Positions 45,147-58,135 of a stretch of 64,000 nt of DNA are shown one piece after another. The first letter of the stretch is position 1, and each line of letters begins with the position of its first letter. The stretch is from Thamnaconus septentrionalis (lineage: Eukaryota; Chordata; Actinopteri; Tetraodontiformes; Monacanthidae): the NCBI GenBank assembly GCA_009823395.1, contig CM020517.1, positions 10,133,501 through 10,197,500 on the forward strand, given 5' to 3'. The notes below the pieces were generated by a model. That model saw only the letters and a program-made list of their open reading frames with translations. It was not told the DNA's origin and did not search any database. The translations under genes were made by a program, and so were the position numbers.

Positions 45147-45644
45147 TGTGCTCTTGAGGTAAAGTACACATCCCTCCCGGTCGCAGCTACAAAAACACCC
45201 GCTTATTGGCGCCGACGCATCCACGATCCACTCCATCAGATAGGAAGGATGATGAGCAAGAATGAAAATAAATAAATATTGTTTTCTGATCACAAGTCCA
45301 TCTCCCAATGGTGGCCAGCTCCGAGTTCAGAGCTTCTCCCTCCAAAAATTACACGTGTGTCTCTCTTCAACTTCACATCTCATCAGCAATTCATTGTCAC
45401 TGTCAAAGAAGCATACTGGATGTAGGCGTTGAATATTTTGGATGTCATATTGACAAATCTTGGGGGGGGGGGGCGAGTGCAAAACATCATAGTAGCAGAT
45501 TTTCACAATAAGACGCACACTCACAGCAGAAGCACATTAATGAAATCCATGGAAATTAATTATTAAGCAACCAAAGTTGTTTTAATTTTTTTTCGGAAGA
45601 AAGATTGAATATCTTTTTAAATGGCACATCTGCTAGAAGGATAA

Positions 45645-45669
45645 GTGTGTGTGTGTGTGTGTGTGTGTG
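45645..45669. repeat. (GT)n microsatellite
   Basis: About 12 GT units. Confidence 0.92.
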
Positions 45670-45947
45670 CTTGAACTGGTTTACAAGGCTGTCACTCCAT
45701 TAATTCCCACTTCATTCTCCTTTCATGCACTCCTGCTCCTGCAGCGGTTTCCCTCTGAGCACTATTGGACTCCGCTCATGAGTCGAGGGGCGACAGTCCG
45801 CCTCACGTGAGGTCGAATCACTTCTGACCTGTTAGTTTCTCCTCTCCAGGCAGCCTTAACGCTTTCCGAAGGCGGCTCTTATCCCCGCTGATCCACAGTG
45901 ACAGAACAACTTCAGGTAATTCCTTTTTTCGGAGGGCACGCAAGGCG

Positions 45948-46010
45948 CACGCACACACAAATACACACACGTGCACACGCACACACACACACACACTTGC
46001 ACACACACAA
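45948..46010. repeat. interrupted CA microsatellite
   Basis: CA tract broken by GTG and TTG interruptions. Confidence 0.85.
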
Positions 46011-47442
46011 CTCTTCCCAGCATTTATTCAATAACCTGGATTCACGCACTTTTTCCGAAGCCCATGATGGAGCCGTTTCCCTGCGCAGACTCGTACTTCC
46101 TGCAATTTATTTCAATATCTCCTCGACTTACGAATTAATTTCAGCACATCTGTGCGCCTGGGTAATTACCAAGGGCATAAATCAATAGCTGGTGGGCCTA
46201 ATTATGCTGATCTTTAATTGTGCACCCAGAATAATCACATTTGTTTAACCCACTTTAACGTGATCTGTCCATAAATTTGGAGAGAATGCTGATTCTGTTT
46301 CACCTTAAGGGTGATTTACTCACAAGGTTCATCCCGAGCAGCATATTAGTTTTTGGCTCCCGTCGTGTTTGGTCTTTTCATTTTGAGCGAGCTGAAAGGA
46401 AAATATGAACGCCGTTTCCAGGATGTGCAGGAAACGCGACGCTTGAAAGACTTGTCTATTAAATAAATAGTGAACGCCACTGAATAGGACGAGCGCGGGG
46501 CACATTATTTAACTCGTCTCATTGTGCCAAAAGCCTTGGAGCGATAAGTCGCCTTCATCACTTGGAAAACACAAGCAGCTCGCCGCCTCTCGCTGAGGCT
46601 GCCGATAAACACAACACGGGTAGCTGTGTCTCGTCCTCGCTGATCTCGTGCGCACTCACGTGCACACGCCTACAGTTTGACTACCAACGCAGCGTTAATG
46701 TTTCATCTGCTTTTTTTAAAAAAATGCTTTTTGTCGGAAAATCTGCTTTCAATTGAAACAAATGATGATGAGTTGTGTAAATCTTTTCTCCTTATTATTA
46801 TTCTTTCTTTCTGCCAACGCATTTCCTGTCGCCTGGCACAACTGTTCCATCTCCCATCCCTGTTTTCCTCATCTCGGTGGGGGAGGACGCGGTGGCGCTG
46901 AGGCGACGCAACAGACTGAGGTGTGCGTGTGTGCAGATGGAACAGCGCGAATGTGTCACATAACATAACGCCGAGTCTGAGTCTAGGCAGAATAATCAGA
47001 ATAAATAAAGGCGCTCCGGCTTAATCTCCTCTGATTAAAAGAGAAGAAAAAGAAAAAAAGTTTCCAAGCTGTTGGTTTGAACCAGATGTAGAACTCAAAT
47101 CAAAGTCAGTTTAAGGTGCCGAATCATTTTTGTCCTTTTTGTGCTGCACATGAAGAACAACCAGAAGAAAATGAATATTTAAAAAAAATGATGCTTTGAG
47201 TTCAATGGTAAGAAATTAAAGATCTAGAAAATATGATTCAAGTTTCATGACTTTACATCAAAACCCCCCGTAAAGCAAATTGAACTGTGTTCTGTTGGCC
47301 CTGACTGTTATCTTCTTCTTCCATATACATATATTCCATATATATTTATATTCCATATATATATATATGTATGTATATTTTTTTCTTTTTTCTCTGTCTT
47401 CCCTTTTTTTTAACTGTGATATGGATCTCTTGGGTCTGAAAT

Positions 47443-47445
<3 letters not shown>

Positions 47446-47521
<76 letters not shown>
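47446..47521. repeat. (TA)38 microsatellite
   Basis: 76 nt of pure AT dinucleotide, preceded at 47322-47375 by shorter interrupted TATA runs. It lies about 0.7 kb beyond the htr1d stop codon on the sense strand, so it could fall in the 3' UTR or flank. Confidence 0.95.
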
Positions 47522-47523
<2 letters not shown>

Positions 47524-48208
47524 GTACTTGGATTCAGGTGGGAAAAAAGGCTTCCATTTCAGTCCATGTAATGACGAGATGAGAGAATGAGAGTCAGACC
47601 CTCAACGACCCTCCATCCCTGGTGCGCGCATATATTAAAGTAACTGCCATAAAGCACACTCGTACAGACACACACACACACATTCCAGTGGTATGATTGC
47701 ATATGCTGTGAGACTAGAAGCGGATCTCTAGTTTTCCGAGTGTTTCACCACAGAGACATTATAGTGAGCAGCAGACAGAGACGACAACACGTTTTTTTCA
47801 TGGCTTATTCACTTTCCCGTCCATGCTGTCGTCTGATTTTTTGATTCTACAGCCTTTGCCGACGATAGAGCTGAAACTGACTTTGCTTCATCTTTCCACA
47901 TTTCTCAAGGAAGCAAGTGGTGACGATTTTCACTCTTTTGTTTTAAAGCATGCATAGGTCCATACAAAGGATTTGCAGTAGGAATCTAAGGATCTATGGC
48001 ACACAGCAGGTTGGTGGAAAGAAAAAAAAAAAGAGAGACAAAAAACACATTTATCTGTTCACAAGATTGACGTTTTGACATGATGACATTATTTCTTGTC
48101 ATTTTTCAACATTTTCATTCCAGTTGGTCTTTCTCCACTCCCTGTTCTCCGCAGTAATCTCATGTTTTTCCCTGCCCCCAGCCCTATTTATATCCTCCGG
48201 GCTTCCGT

Positions 48209-49378
48209 TTACGAGCCCCGTCTGAATTTCACAAGCTTTTGGAAGGCCTGCTTGAACTCGTCATTGAACATCGTGTATATGACGGGGTTGATGAGCGAGT
48301 TCAGGTATCCCAGCCAGGTGAACACGTCGAAAAGCAGCGGGTCGAACCAGCACGTCTTGCATATGGCCAGGACGAGCGTGCCGATGAAGAACGGCAGCCA
48401 GCAGACGATGAAGGCGCCCAGGATGATGCCCAGCGTCTTGGTGGCTTTCCGCTCCCGGGCGGCGCACAGCCGCTTCCTCTCCAGCACGCTGTCGGCCAGC
48501 TTGACTTTCACGCTGTTCACGCACAGGGGCGATCCGCCGCTTCCTCCGCCCACTGCGCCGCCGGAGTGCAGGTGCGCCTCCTGGGTGGAGGCGGAGTTGA
48601 GGGAGCAGAGGGACGAGCCCGCCGACGTCTGGATGAGCTGCGCCGTGGTGAAGCGCTTGCCCGAGTAGGACGGCGTCTTGAAGATACGGGAGCGCGCCGC
48701 CACGTAGATGCGGCCGTAGAGGATGACCAGGAGCACGGTGGGCACGTAGAAGGCCCCGAAGGTGGAGTAGAGGGTGTAGGAGATCTGGTCCGTGTTCACC
48801 ATGCACTCCGTCAGCTCCTCCTGCGCCTTGGCCTGCCTCCAGAAGAGCGGCGGTATGGAGATGGAGATGGAGATGACCCACACCACCGCCACCATCACCG
48901 CCGCCCGCCGCATGGTGCGGCGCTTGGAGTACTCCAGCGCGTCGGTGATGGCCCAGTAGCGGTCCAGCGCGATGACGCACAGGTGCAGGATGGAGGCGGT
49001 GCAGAAGGTGATGTCCGACGAGAGCCAGATGTCGCAGACGATCTGGCCGAAGGACCAAGTCTTGCTGACGGTGTAGACGATGCTGATGGGCATGACCAGG
49101 ATGGACACGAGCAGGTCGGTGACGGCCAGTGAGCCGATGAGGAAGTTGGCCGGCGTGTGCAGCTTTCGGGTCAGGAAGATGGTGGCGATGACGAAGGCGT
49201 TGGACAGCGTGGTGGCCAGGGTGACCAGGGCCAGCAGCGCCGACAGGGAGATCTGGAGGCCCAGCAGGGTGGCCTCGGTCCACGGCGGTGGCGGCGAGGA
49301 AGCGGCATCGGACGCGGTGGCGGGGGCGTCCGTGAGGTTGCCGATAAAGTAGTCCAAGGTGCTGTTGTCCAGCTCCAT
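48209..49378 (-). CDS. htr1d: 5-hydroxytryptamine receptor 1D (intronless GPCR)
   Basis: This gene encodes a 389-residue class A receptor for serotonin that couples to Gi/o and lowers cAMP at the plasma membrane of neurons and vessels. The N-terminus has glycosylation sites at N5 and N14. Hallmarks are N60 (1.50), D88 (2.50), C115 and C192 (extracellular disulfide), D122 (3.32, amine contact), DRY at 139-141, W167 (4.50), S205/T206/A209 in TM5, P213, CWLPFF at 326-331 and NPxxY at 364-368. It is 1D rather than 1B because of [46 protein letters not shown] and [11 protein letters not shown]. The ATG at 49378 has G at -3 and +4. There is no intron, as in other vertebrate 1D genes. Oddities are F125 where mammals have Cys, and a Gly/Ser-rich stretch at 272-283 in the third intracellular loop. 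Confidence 0.97.
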   Translation of the reverse strand: MELDNSTLDYFIGNLTDAPATASDAASSPPPPWTEATLLGLQISLSALLALVTLATTLSNAFVIATIFLTRKLHTPANFLIGSLAVTDLLVSILVMPISIVYTVSKTWSFGQIVCDIWLSSDITFCTASILHLCVIALDRYWAITDALEYSKRRTMRRAAVMVAVVWVISISISIPPLFWRQAKAQEELTECMVNTDQISYTLYSTFGAFYVPTVLLVILYGRIYVAARSRIFKTPSYSGKRFTTAQLIQTSAGSSLCSLNSASTQEAHLHSGGAVGGGSGGSPLCVNSVKVKLADSVLERKRLCAARERKATKTLGIILGAFIVCWLPFFIGTLVLAICKTCWFDPLLFDVFTWLGYLNSLINPVIYTMFNDEFKQAFQKLVKFRRGS

Positions 49379-49950
49379 CGCGCCTCGAGTTGCCTTTAGA
49401 CGCTCACAGCGGCCACATCACCGTTATCGCCAAAAAAACGGCGCAGGGATCAGATCAGACGAGGGAAGCGCTCGTCTAGGCAGGCTAGCTAGCCGGCTTC
49501 ACGCTACTTCCTGCTAGCCCCTCGATTTCATTCTGCATGCCTTGCATCGACATGCAATTTCACGTCGTCCGCTAATAAATACCGGATGGCACCGCTGGTG
49601 TTCCGGTCCACGTCACCGCCCGGCGGCCGATCGCGACCAGCTTGTCAGTTTCACTTCCTCAATATTGATTTGCCAAACCGGCGTAGCTGCAGGAGAGAAA
49701 AAAATCCTAATTTGTATTCTGTGGCCGTCAGACCGCCACTTCTTTTCTCTCTTCCGCGCTCTCTTATCTCATCTCCTACTGGCAGCCAGCCAGCCACAGC
49801 ACCTTCGGACCGAGTCTTCCTATCTATCAAATGCGTTAATGGGCTCCTCCTTTTCAATAAAGCCAAGCGGGGAGCCGCGTGTGGGAAGAAGACGGCGCCG
49901 GATACAAAGATCCGCTTGTTGTCTCTCTTATCGTGTCCCCAGACCACATG
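49379..49950 (-). promoter_or_regulatory. htr1d: GC-rich 5' flank of htr1d
   Basis: CpG-rich sequence directly upstream of the htr1d start, declining beyond about 49.95 kb. It probably holds the 5' UTR and core promoter. I could not identify a TATA box or transcription start, and an upstream non-coding exon cannot be excluded. Confidence 0.45.
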
Positions 49951-52900
49951 AAGTCTTCTAAATTAGGGTTCCAACTAAATCTTTGCTGCGCTTCATGTCT
50001 TTGATGACATGGCAAAGCCAGAAGATCAAGGGAAAGCGCCCCAGCCGTCCTGTAGGTAATTGCTCGATATCCAAAGAGCCCATGACAGTTTCATTGAGGT
50101 TTGCACAAAAATGCAGTGATTAGAGCAGCTTTGTCTCAGGTCCCCGGTGTTAAATTCATTAGCTTCTCCTTGTACAGTCTGTCACACAAACTCACAGTTG
50201 TGTCCACACAGCTGAGGCGTTCTTGTTTTTTTGTTTGTTTGTATTTTTCTTTTTGTTGCTGCTTTTCAGCGGTCGTCAGACTTTTCATCCAGCTTCCTCG
50301 GCGGCGTCTTCATCCTGCGCGAGAAACAAAATGAGAGGCAGAGGGAAAAGAGTGATCATTAGTCACATTCAGCTTTGCCATCATCCCCTCCTCCGTGCTG
50401 CACACATGCATACAAACCACCTACATGGTGAGTTAAAACACAACAGGGGCAATGAATGCAAATGGAGCGCCGTTAACTTTGCCCTCGACCTGCAAATGGA
50501 GTTAATACGCAGACTCGACACCCACGCACGGCCAGCTGTTTGAAAACATAAAATTCTGCCATGAATATCGGGTAAAAAGTAAAAAAGAAAATCATCAGTT
50601 ATAAGAAAATGTGCAAAAACGAAAGTCTGTGGGATTAATCAGAAGAGAGGCATGTTACACACCCAGTATGTAAGATTTAGCGTCATTTAATGGTGAGAAA
50701 AAGAACTGCAATCATCGTTCATGTCAGAGAAACATCGGCAAACCCAGCAAAACCCCTTCGGGACTCTGTGGAAACATGGGGCCACAACACAGCTTATCAC
50801 TAACAATAGAAATGCATGCTCATGTAATTTCTGTCACAAAACATACAGTCTGTAGATTGCGTCGCAGTGCAACAGCAGTTTAGCAGCGTACTAGCGACCC
50901 CAAGTTGGTAACTTTTATGTAAATAAAAGTATATATTTGGTTTCTTTTACACTCTATTCTCTATATTTTCAAAATATCATCACTGGCGTTATGGTGGTCA
51001 CAGACTGATCAGCACAATGCCAAAAATGGCAGGGTTGTTTCTTTATTTATATGTATGTATCCAGGTGAGAGCTACAAGGAATGATCAAAAGGAGGTGAGC
51101 TGACTTTCTTTGGAGCACACTAAAAAAAATTGGAAGAAAAAAAGATGGAGAAGGAGACGTGGAAGTGTGATGTGACGTCCCGGCGGGAGGAAAGACATCA
51201 AATGCCTGTTAATCACCACAGAGGGCATCCCCTCCTCTCTCTTCCCCTCTCCTTCTCCTTTCCTATGTGTTAGGTTTGCTTTAATTCATTATTCACAAGC
51301 AGCCGCGTACTGGATACTGACCACTTGGAATTCAAAGGACGTAGAGAAACACATGTGGAAACACACTGAGCGGCTCATTAACTGTGACTTCTGTCAAAAA
51401 GTTTGGCACAAAAAATGAAAAGAAAAAAAAAGTGATTTGACAATTTTCTCTGCTGTGCCAAGGTAGTTGAATTTGAGTGGATTAAAGGGAAAGTCTGCCC
51501 AAAACTGAAATTTCACCCAATCACGACTTACCACTATGTATATGGAAACAAACTGTATTGTGCTTGTGTAGACCCAATAGGCAGAAATTTACAAAAAAGT
51601 TAACTTGACATCAGAATACTCAGTGTAGTAAATAAATATGCTTTGAAATATTGACGCAGAACAAAGCCAAGAGTTAAACGTTGACGAGCGTCGAGTGTCG
51701 GTAAGAAGTTTCTGGAGTTGTTAATTATTTTTCTTTTCTATTTATTTCGCACAACGGCAAAGCTGCACAGTGATGTTTGGAACGTTTGGCCTTCGACGCT
51801 GCCAGCAAACAAACAATGATGTCTGCCAGCTAACAAATGCTTGCCGTTTAGCAGTTCACACGCATCGCTCCCCTGCCGGCGCCTTGCGAGTGTCAAGGCC
51901 CATTTCCAAGAGCGCGTTAGTTCCCGGATCGCGCAAATTTTGACTGCGGCGTGATGGGGCGGCGGCGCTGACTGACAGCCGGGGCGCTGGGGGAGATTAC
52001 CGCCGGCCTTCTGTGACATTAAACAGGCAGATGAAAACCAGCATGTTTGCCCGTGGACTCTCCTGGTGACTGCCAAACCGCTAATGTCCGCTCAGTTTCC
52101 CCTCAATAATAAAAAATCTTTTCTGGAGACAAATAAAAAGGAACTTTAATGAGGCCGCGCAGCTCTGCCGGTTGGTTGCTTCTCTGGGTGCTGCGTGTCT
52201 GCAGGAGATCTTAATCTTATTAAGAATCTTGGAAGGATGTCCGATAAGTCTTGATTGCATTAACTTCCCCTCTTAACGTATAGACACGCGCAGTATATAT
52301 CAATGGGTGCAATCAGCGCACGCAAAAACACGATCAAACAGGTCAGATGTCAGGATCGGCTGTTTGATTTTTTTTATTTTTATATCAATGCAGCAAAAAG
52401 GCAGCAGTTCTTACCTCAGGCGTTGTAAAAAACAAGGCAAGATCAGGTCAAGGATTGAGATGTTTTGCTTTAGGCTCTTTTATCTAATATAATAGCAGAG
52501 GAGAACTTGCGTTTAAAAAGTAGCACTGATATTTTAAAAAGGATGTCACGTCTTTGTCTTCTCTCTACGAGGCTGCGGTGGCGTGTAGAATCCAACCCAG
52601 CGACAATTTCTCCTGTCATTCCTTCATGCTGGCAGGAACGCCACAGACACGGCGGTCTGCTGTTGCAGCAAATGGTTTCATCTGACTTCTCGCCGATTAA
52701 TAGTCAAAAAAAAACGATCATCTGTCCTTTTTTCGCCAAGGGTCTCGTCTGCAGTTCCAGAAAATGTGCAACCATCAGAGGAACCATTGCGCTGTTTCAT
52801 AGTTCCTTTGAGTCACTTCAGGATCGCCTCTGTACAGTATATCAATAGCACTCGGCCGCTATAGGCCGAGGAGATCCGTGATTAAATAATAATAACGTGC

Positions 52901-53305
52901 TCCCTTGAACCCTGTGTTGTATATTTCATTGTTACATTTGCACGCGTTCAAATAGCATTTTAAACCGCAGGGCCCGGCTGCATGCGGCTCATCCTACCGA
53001 GTCAATGGCCTCCCTGATGGCCATATAGGCCCGAACAGATGCATCACATGCGACCGTGGCCTCCGGTGGGCGAAACATTACGCAGCAGGGCAACCTCGCA
53101 GCCGACAGTTGAGCGAAGTTGCATCAGCGGAGTGAGAGTCTGTTAGCGCGGCGTGCTGACTGGTGTTCTAAGACTGCACAGTGGGCTCAGACAGGAGATT
53201 GTCGCGGGCGAGGGGTGATCTTACTCATTCGAGCAAATCTGTTGCAAGACTCTGTAATGCCATTTTGCCAAATGTTACAGCCGCAGATCATTTCTCTCCC
53301 CCCCC

Positions 53306-53349
<44 letters not shown>

Positions 53350-53371
53350 TGCATGTACACACACACACACA
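53306..53371. repeat. compound (CT)n(CA)n microsatellite
   Basis: About 10 CT units run directly into about 12 CA units, then a second CA run after a GCATGT interruption. Confidence 0.92.
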
Positions 53372-53917
53372 GAGTAATGTGCGAGAGAGATGAGTGAGCA
53401 TCTTATCTGTTTACCCATCGAACAAGTCGAAGACTGCTTATCTCCTCAGGGTCTGGTTTATAGCACAATGAGCTAATGACGTTCATTATGAATGAATGAG
53501 AGGAAAAGATTTCCAATCAAAACCAGGCCATGTCTAAATTGAACTGCAGGCTGTTTGGCATAAAAAAAACAAAACATATTTGCGTTCCGCAGCCGGCTTG
53601 AGGGACGGTGAGGAGGCTCGTCGCTCGAGGCGGAACTCAGGCTTAAAACAGGGTTTCGGCGGCTCCACCGCATCACGCCCGGTTAGCTAGCTACAAATCC
53701 AATTCCTCCCTTCAAGGCTTGGGCTCGCGTCCAAGCAGATGCTGCAGAGCGCGCTGGCCGGCCAGGGCGAAGCAGCAATACCCGCTGGACACCGGCAGGC
53801 CTGCGAACGCAGCACAGCTCCTCTGGAGAAGGACTAATTGATTTAGTGGAGAGGAGGTAGAGCCACGGCTACCTCCGCTGTCAGCTAGTGTCTGGTGTTT
53901 ACTCAAGTGTGCACTAC

Positions 53918-53940
53918 GTGTGTGTGTGTGTGTGTGTGTG
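53918..53940. repeat. (GT)n microsatellite
   Basis: About 11 GT units. Confidence 0.92.
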
Positions 53941-56900
53941 CGGCTTAGATGCGCACATCAATGGCGAGAGAGTGCACGAGGAGGCGGGAGTTGCAAAAGA
54001 GGTCACGGTGGGTTGAGACGGTATTTCTTCTGCCGGGCCCGTTGCCGTTTTCACACTGTGACAACGTTTCTTATAGATTTTCTCAATCAGTAATATCTCA
54101 GTAATAAGCTCATGTAATTTCTCCTCTATAAAGCAAAAACATTTTGTACGGGGTATTCAAGGCGGGGGAAAGTGTCTTTTTATTGGTGCGCCACTGTACT
54201 TGTTCCGAGCAATAAGCAGCCGCCCGAGTGACGACTAGCTTTTGCTTCCACCTCCAGGCTGCGCACGAGCGGCGGTCAATTCTCAAGCTGCCATATGGGA
54301 GAGGTCGGCCGGGGAACGCTTTGTTCCAGAAGGGACTATTGTATGCATATTTAATGTGGCGAAAATGTCGGTCTTGAACTCAAACCGTCACCATTTCTGT
54401 CAATGTCACTCAGTTTGCCGAAGCCGTCGCTAAAAATCTCAACCGCAAATATTTTTTAAGCGTTATTAATAGGCTGGACACACTACAAATCGCGGGCTCC
54501 TGAATGAAAGCCTTCCACACAACCAATTCATCCGCGGCACAAAGCTGGCTTCTCCGGCTTTGGGGACTCTTTGTACTGCATGCTTTCTGATGGAAGTGGC
54601 GTTCTGGCAGATGGCTTCCTTGGCACGGCGCTTTAAAGCCCAGGGATGCACACGGTCTCATGAAAAGGCCAGTAAGCCATTCTCTTGAATATATATACAT
54701 TGAAAAGAAATATGAATATCATGGATATTTATTCACTTTTGTTATGCTCCAATAAGTCACACGTTAAATAGGCAGGAGTAAATTAATGCAGGAACGTGGA
54801 ACCTACATTTCTACTCGAGATGTGCGCCCCCGCTTTTGAAACCACACCTCCGCCCCTGGCTAGCGACAACAATCACAGTCCAAGAAGCTCCTTTGGCTAT
54901 TTACCCACCTCAAAGCCAAACTCAGTGGTTCCTTTTTGCTAATAAGCATTCAGCCCAGGAGGGTTTCTTTGATTTGAGAACACAATTTTTTTATTTTTTT
55001 TTTACACTGTAGTTTGTTTAGTGCCATGAGACTATTGAATTATAGATAGCCGCCACTGCATCATATGCAAGAAAGTGAAGGTATAAAATATAAATTAGTT
55101 GGAATGTTGAATAGTCAACACGGCTGCAGAACTGACATCTGGTTGCAGCCCAGAGGTGTAAATACAGTGGCCAAATCACAGGCGTACCCATAATACCGTT
55201 CAACCAACCAAAAAAAAACAACAATCCTGCGCTCGAGTAAATGGAAACAGATTTCACGAATGGCCGACGCACAATTCAACAAATCGTCAATAAAATGATT
55301 TTATTCCCCCTCCAGGAATTTCATCTCATCCCCATTGTTCGCGGGCGCACTGGGAGAGCGCACAGAATCGGCGTTGGTCCTTCTGCCGTCTGCCTGGGCG
55401 CGTACGTGTGCACGAGCGTGCGCACATGTACAGCAGTCAGCAGTGTGCTCGCCACCCTCCCTCTCCAACCGTCCACCCACTCTTAAGGAAACAGCCACAG
55501 CTGTGAGCTCGGCCGTAAATCATCAATTAATCCTCGCAGGAGCCACTGAAGGACATCGAAGGAGACCCGCGCAGGTTTTGCGGTGCATTGTGGCCGACAG
55601 ATGTAGTGCAGAGATAGAGAGAGAGGGAGCCACGTGTGACAGGAGCGTCCTCAAACCTTTGGGCCCCAAAAAACCTCCAACCTCATTACGGAGGCTGGAA
55701 AGGATAATCTGAGCTCCTCCGTAAGCCGCTGGAAACGGGAGCAGATTGTTAACAAAAAAAAAAAAAAACAGAACAATTTGGCCTCTTTTTCTCTGCTTTC
55801 GATTGTCCCGAGAGTTACTTTGCCTTCTGTATCTTTCCTTGATATAAATACTTGCATAGAGTCGACTCCAGCGTACCTCAAGCCTCTTTCACACTACAGA
55901 GGACCATGATGCTTTTTACGGGGCTCTCCAGGGTCACTCTTCTCGCTGTGTATGTGCACCATGCCTAGAAAGTGAATCATGTCCAGCACAAAATGTAGGA
56001 CACATGAGAGGTCCTTCACTAGGAATGGGCTAAGGGATGAGCTGATGCACAGATTATCCTGTCCAAGCCCACTGCGTGCAAATGTGCGTCTGAGAGGAGA
56101 GGACAGACATCTGAAATCTGTTCGGCTTTGCAGTGATAATCGTTGAGGTTTCGGTGAAATTCCCTTCGTTCCAATAATCTGTGAACTTCAAACAGAAATG
56201 AAGAAAAGCCCATCATTTGCTTCTTTGGCTTGTTACTGTTTAGGAAGCATGTGCTGAAACACGTTCTGATAAGCTCCTTGTGATGTCACGCAAGGTCATT
56301 GATAACTCGCCATGGTCGCAGACAACACACCCCGAAAATCAGGTTTTTGTTCCATCCCGGGGCCACAGTTTACACACAGAAAAAAAGAAAGAAATTTCTC
56401 CTTTCACAGCTGCCTTCACGTACAACTTTGTTTTCCAAACATTTTTCTTGCCGCTGTCATCCTTGACATTGTCGGACAGACCGAGTTTTTCGTTCCGTCT
56501 TTCTTTTTAACAGGTCTGTCACTCTGCTAATGACCTGCAGCGAATCCAACAAATTGTTCCCTTTTACAGACCTCCTTTTAACCACCACTTCTTCCAAACG
56601 AGCTTGTGTAAGTGCTAAAAAAATATTTTCCCGACCTTCTCTAAGTGGCTAGGAGTTGGGTGTGAAGAGTTGGTCTGCTTTATTGTGCTCTCAAAGTGAA
56701 AGCCTTATCTCTTGGTCGATTGCCTTCCTGAACAGCCCACCGACGGCAGTCTTGCAACAACCGCCGCTGAACAACAGAGGGAATGAGGATTGCATTGAAT
56801 ATTTCGTTCATCAGGCTCTAATTTCACGGCAAAGATTAGAGCGCCGCTTTTGCCTGTTAATACCAAGACTGCTGTAATTATCCATTATCCACACCGACTG

Positions 56901-57964
56901 CCAGAAATACACCAAATCAAACATCTGCAGTCACCGTGTTCATGTTTGTCCTAATTCAACCAGACCTTGACAATCCCCCCCCCAAGTATCAGATTTGTTG
57001 TGTTGCTCTCCTGACAGCCGGGCGTGCTGGTGTGAGGCGAGGTGCCGGTGATCTATGGACTTCAGAGTTGTCCCGTGTAATTTAAGGTGTTTGCTGAACT
57101 CTCATTTATGTTGACTCATCGTGAGTTTACACACTACCTTGACCAGTTTGCACCAAGTGCAGTGTGCACCAGAAAGCAGATGTTTTTTTGTATTTAAGTA
57201 TTTGGGATCAGTAGATGCTTGATGCTAGTAGGCAAATGATATTCTGGACACACATTTCTTAAATTGAGTGGGGAAAAAAGGCTTGGTTTTTTTTTGCATA
57301 CGATGAAACTTGGAGGAAAACTTGCTATGGCTTAGTTCGAACACGCAGTTTTCTTTTTTTTCCACCACATCAACCTTCAAGCGGAAGAATTTAAAAAGCA
57401 GCCTAGTGACACACACTACAAGTAAGAGCGAGAGGTTAGAATCCCAAGACTGGGAAAATCACTCAAGAATCACAGGGCCCCACTCTAGTGTCTGAAGAGG
57501 AAAAACAACCATGGATGCGAGAACAAACAGCCTGAACAATCGGCTTCCATTAAGCCTTGAGCTGTAGCACAGATGGTGAAAACTGGAGGAAATAATAAGA
57601 TCTTTTCACCCTAAACGACTGATCTTGGAACGGATTCACACAGTGTGGGAGTACATGGGAGCACATGGGGTTTAAAGATCGAGGAGCAGTTTATGTAGTG
57701 AAAATAAAACCAAGAGGTACACAAAGTGCAAACAAATCCAAAAGGAGTTAAGGAAAAAAAAACACAAGTTTCATAAGAAGGGGCATTATCCTGGCGACAA
57801 AACAGAGCAAAGCATTGAACAAAGTCTAATATACCAGATGAGTCAGACGGGCTAAACAAGGAGCAGCTGCACCCGATCAGGCTGATGAAGCAGAGGAGGA
57901 GGAGGAAGACGCGGGAAAAGGAAATGCAGAGTCAGGAGGAAACAACTGACATCGAGGGAGGAAA

Positions 57965-58135
57965 CCTCCACTTTCTGCACTCAGGGTCACAGGGGTGCTG
58001 CAGCCAATCCCAGCTGTCTTGGGGCAAAGGCAGAGTTGCAGCCTGGACAAGATGCCAGTTCATCGCAGAGGCCGCACAGAGACACAAACAACCATCCACA
58101 CTGACCTACAGGCAATTAAGAATTCTCAATTAAAC
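57965..58135 (-). repeat. dispersed teleost repeat, 3' part in reverse
   Basis: Contains GGGTCACAGGGGTGCTGCAG, CCAATCCCAGCTGTCTTGGG, GCCTGGACAAGATGCCAGTT and CAGAGACACAAACAACCATC, degenerate versions of the block that recurs through many fish genomes next to GGTGGTGCAGTGGTTAGC units. Identified from memory of the family; the copy is diverged. Confidence 0.7.

Larger units (their letters stand above)
31401..48208. other. intergenic region between ppp2r5c and htr1d
   Basis: About 17 kb without a recognisable exon on either strand. It contains a CAG repeat (32237-32289), several GT/CA/CT/TA microsatellites, and fragments of a common teleost dispersed repeat near 33.43-33.47 kb and 43.64-43.68 kb. 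Several TAAT-rich unique stretches (39.90-40.11, 43.33-43.57 and 46.12-46.27 kb) may be regulatory. The end next to htr1d presumably includes that gene's 3' UTR, whose limit I could not fix. I found no clear AATAAA on the minus strand between 47.3 and 48.2 kb. Confidence 0.6.

Noticed and set aside
48239..49132. Long plus-strand open frame (297 codons) opposite htr1d
   Set aside because: Antisense shadow of a GC-rich receptor gene. Its His/Asp/Gly/Val-rich composition mirrors the codons of htr1d.
48261..49283. Second minus-strand frame of 340 codons inside htr1d
   Set aside because: A +1 frame shadow of htr1d rich in His/Arg/Pro, with no independent homology.
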